Source: an uncultured Oxalobacteraceae bacterium (GTDB lineage Bacteria > Pseudomonadota > Gammaproteobacteria > Burkholderiales > Burkholderiaceae_D). Taken from it: a stretch of DNA of 5,910 bases. The notes under the pieces were generated by a model. That model was not told the origin of the DNA. It did no database searches and saw only the letters and a program-made list of their open reading frames with translations. The translations under genes were made by a program, and so were the position numbers. Positions 4,632 through 5,910 of the stretch are shown here, in pieces; the stretch's first letter is position 1, and each line of letters opens with the position of its first letter. The stretch spans positions 1 to 5,910 of the forward strand of contig CALKVB010000467.1 in assembly GCA_937996605.1 (NCBI GenBank), given 5' to 3'.

Positions 4632-5910
4632 GTTCTGATGCGCCTGACACCTCGCAATTAAAGAATAGCGCCACGTCTATTTTTAAGGTCGGCAGCTTTT
4701 TATGGTTGTTGCGCCATGAGTTACGTTTGTATTTCTATGAAAAGAGCAGTAGCAAGCCAAATAAAAAGACGTCATCGCGGCGCGGTCTAAGTGCCACATC
4801 GATCCTTGGGATTGGCATCATACAAGTCCTACTGCATATTGCGGCGTGGGCGATTCTGCGCCTGATTCCTGCGGGGGCTGAGCACTATCCTGCAAAGCTC
4901 ACTATTATCTTGGGGATTGTGCTGTATGGTCTATTTACCTTGTTACTGTCGACTGCTCTTAGTCGTAGTGTCTCTGCATTGTTTGAACGTGGAGATTTGG
5001 ATTTATTGTTGTCATCACCGATTCCGTCAAAGACCATATTCGAAGTGCGCATCATAGGTATTGCTACCGGTGTAAGCCTGGTCTTTTTATTTTTTTTCAG
5101 CCCATTTGCTCACGTAGGGCTCGTTTTGGGACAGTTGCATTGGTTGAGTATTTATCCAAGCCTCTTTTCTTTGTCTTTAATCAGTGCTGCATTGGCGATG
5201 TGGATGACCTTGAGTTTGGTACGTTGGATAGGCGTTCGAAAAACACGCGTCGTCGCGCAGCTATTGAGTGCGCTGGTGGGTGCGGTTTTCTTTCTATTTT
5301 CGCAGTTATGGGGGAATCTTGGAAAGTCTGTACGGGATGGCATGGCAAGCAAACTGCTCCCATTATTCGAAGAGGGCGGTGTCTTGAGTCCTGAGAGTTG
5401 GTTGTGGTTGCCAAGTAAGGCGCTGCTAGGATCTCCCCTGGCGCTCTTGATATTAGCGGCGATTGCAGCGCTCAGTTTTGTTTTGGTTTCACGTCGCTTA
5501 CATCGTTTCTTTGTGATTGGTGTGCAGCAAAGTTCGGCCGCAGTTGGACCAAAATCCGATGCAGCAGCATTGCGGGATTCAGGTCAGCATAAGCAATTTA
5601 CAAAAGGTCTGTTTCGAAATGTGATCCTGAAAGAATGGCGAATCATTGCGCGCGATCCCCAATTGATTTCACAAGTTGGTTTGCAGATTCTATATATGCT
5701 CCCGCTATTTTTTGTAATTTTCCGAAAGGGCGATTTCGCCCCGAGTGCGGCGGCGGGAATGACGATGTTGGCTGCTTTGTTGGCGTCGTCCTTAATTTGG
5801 ATCATGATTTGCGGCGAACAAGCTGCAGATTTGTTAGTGACATCACCTTCATCTACAAAGACCATACGTAGGGCGAAAGTGATCGCGGCCAGCAGTCCGG
5901 CTCTGTTGTT
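4628..5910 (+). CDS. ABC transporter permease, large multi-spanning type (3' end outside window)
   Basis: From ATG 4628 the frame stays open for at least 427 codons and leaves the window without a stop. It should be the membrane subunit of the transporter powered by the preceding ATPase, with which it overlaps by 4 bp. A basic cytoplasmic N-terminus (1-55) precedes hydrophobic segments at about 58-80, 91-114, 142-160, 173-198, 207-227, 269-288, 347-366 and 378-395. Basic, polar segment 289-346 is probably a cytoplasmic loop. FERGDLDLLLSSP (119-131) is typical of ABC-2/EcsB-like exporter permeases. The motif returns at 401-413: DLLLSSPIPSKTI (125-137) and DLLVTSPSSTKTI match at 8 of 13 residues without a gap. 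KEWRIIARDP (335-344) resembles the amphipathic entry of a second half. Two duplicated half-permeases in one chain is my inference. The substrate is unknown, and no periplasmic binding protein is nearby, which favours export. Confidence 0.88.
   Translation, partial: MSSDAPDTSQLKNSATSIFKVGSFLWLLRHELRLYFYEKSSSKPNKKTSSRRGLSATSILGIGIIQVLLHIAAWAILRLIPAGAEHYPAKLTIILGIVLYGLFTLLLSTALSRSVSALFERGDLDLLLSSPIPSKTIFEVRIIGIATGVSLVFLFFFSPFAHVGLVLGQLHWLSIYPSLFSLSLISAALAMWMTLSLVRWIGVRKTRVVAQLLSALVGAVFFLFSQLWGNLGKSVRDGMASKLLPLFEEGGVLSPESWLWLPSKALLGSPLALLILAAIAALSFVLVSRRLHRFFVIGVQQSSAAVGPKSDAAALRDSGQHKQFTKGLFRNVILKEWRIIARDPQLISQVGLQILYMLPLFFVIFRKGDFAPSAAAGMTMLAALLASSLIWIMICGEQAADLLVTSPSSTKTIRRAKVIAASSPALL

Noticed and set aside
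5140..5394. 84-codon + strand open frame inside the permease gene
   Set aside because: The permease frame is continuous across it, has the hydrophobic pattern expected and is coupled to the ATPase gene; this other frame has no membrane pattern or motif.

Overview
The window looks like chromosomal DNA from a mid-GC Gram-negative bacterium. The first two genes are about 55% G+C by eye and one intergenic stretch (2581-2760) falls to about 33%. The GH31 and LacI proteins, and a lipoprotein whose signal ends in Cys-Gly-Gly-Gly-Ser-Ser-Ser, suggest a betaproteobacterium of the Burkholderiales. An Oxalobacteraceae/Undibacterium-like host is my best guess, but it is inferred from protein style and not proven. 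All five supported genes are on the + strand.

Left part (1-2546), alpha-glucoside use. The window opens inside a glycoside hydrolase family 31 gene, which keeps both catalytic aspartates and the C-terminal beta domains. After 135 bp comes a LacI-family repressor gene with its own plausible sigma-70 promoter. An inverted repeat lies over that promoter's -10 region and start point, as expected for autorepression. A clear Rho-independent terminator closes the unit.

Middle part (2547-3848), an orphan. An AT-rich gap with a perfect 10-bp inverted repeat precedes a 269-residue putative lipoprotein of unknown function made of two similar halves. A 271-bp gap follows, holding several short palindromes just ahead of the ABC genes.

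Right part (3849-5910), an ABC transporter. An ATPase gene overlaps by 4 bp (ATGA) a long permease gene that stays open to the end of the window. The permease has many membrane segments and carries the same DLL-x-x-SP-x-x-x-KTI motif twice, 276 residues apart. This suggests two fused or duplicated half-permeases. The pair resembles EcsA/EcsB-like and other ABC-2-type exporters; its substrate cannot be read from the sequence.

I saw no RNA gene, CRISPR array, transposase, insertion sequence or attachment site. Nothing here amounts to a clearly new system. The most interesting points are the duplicated permease motif, the repressor's operator-over-promoter layout, the repeat cluster ahead of the ABC genes and the unassigned two-repeat lipoprotein.
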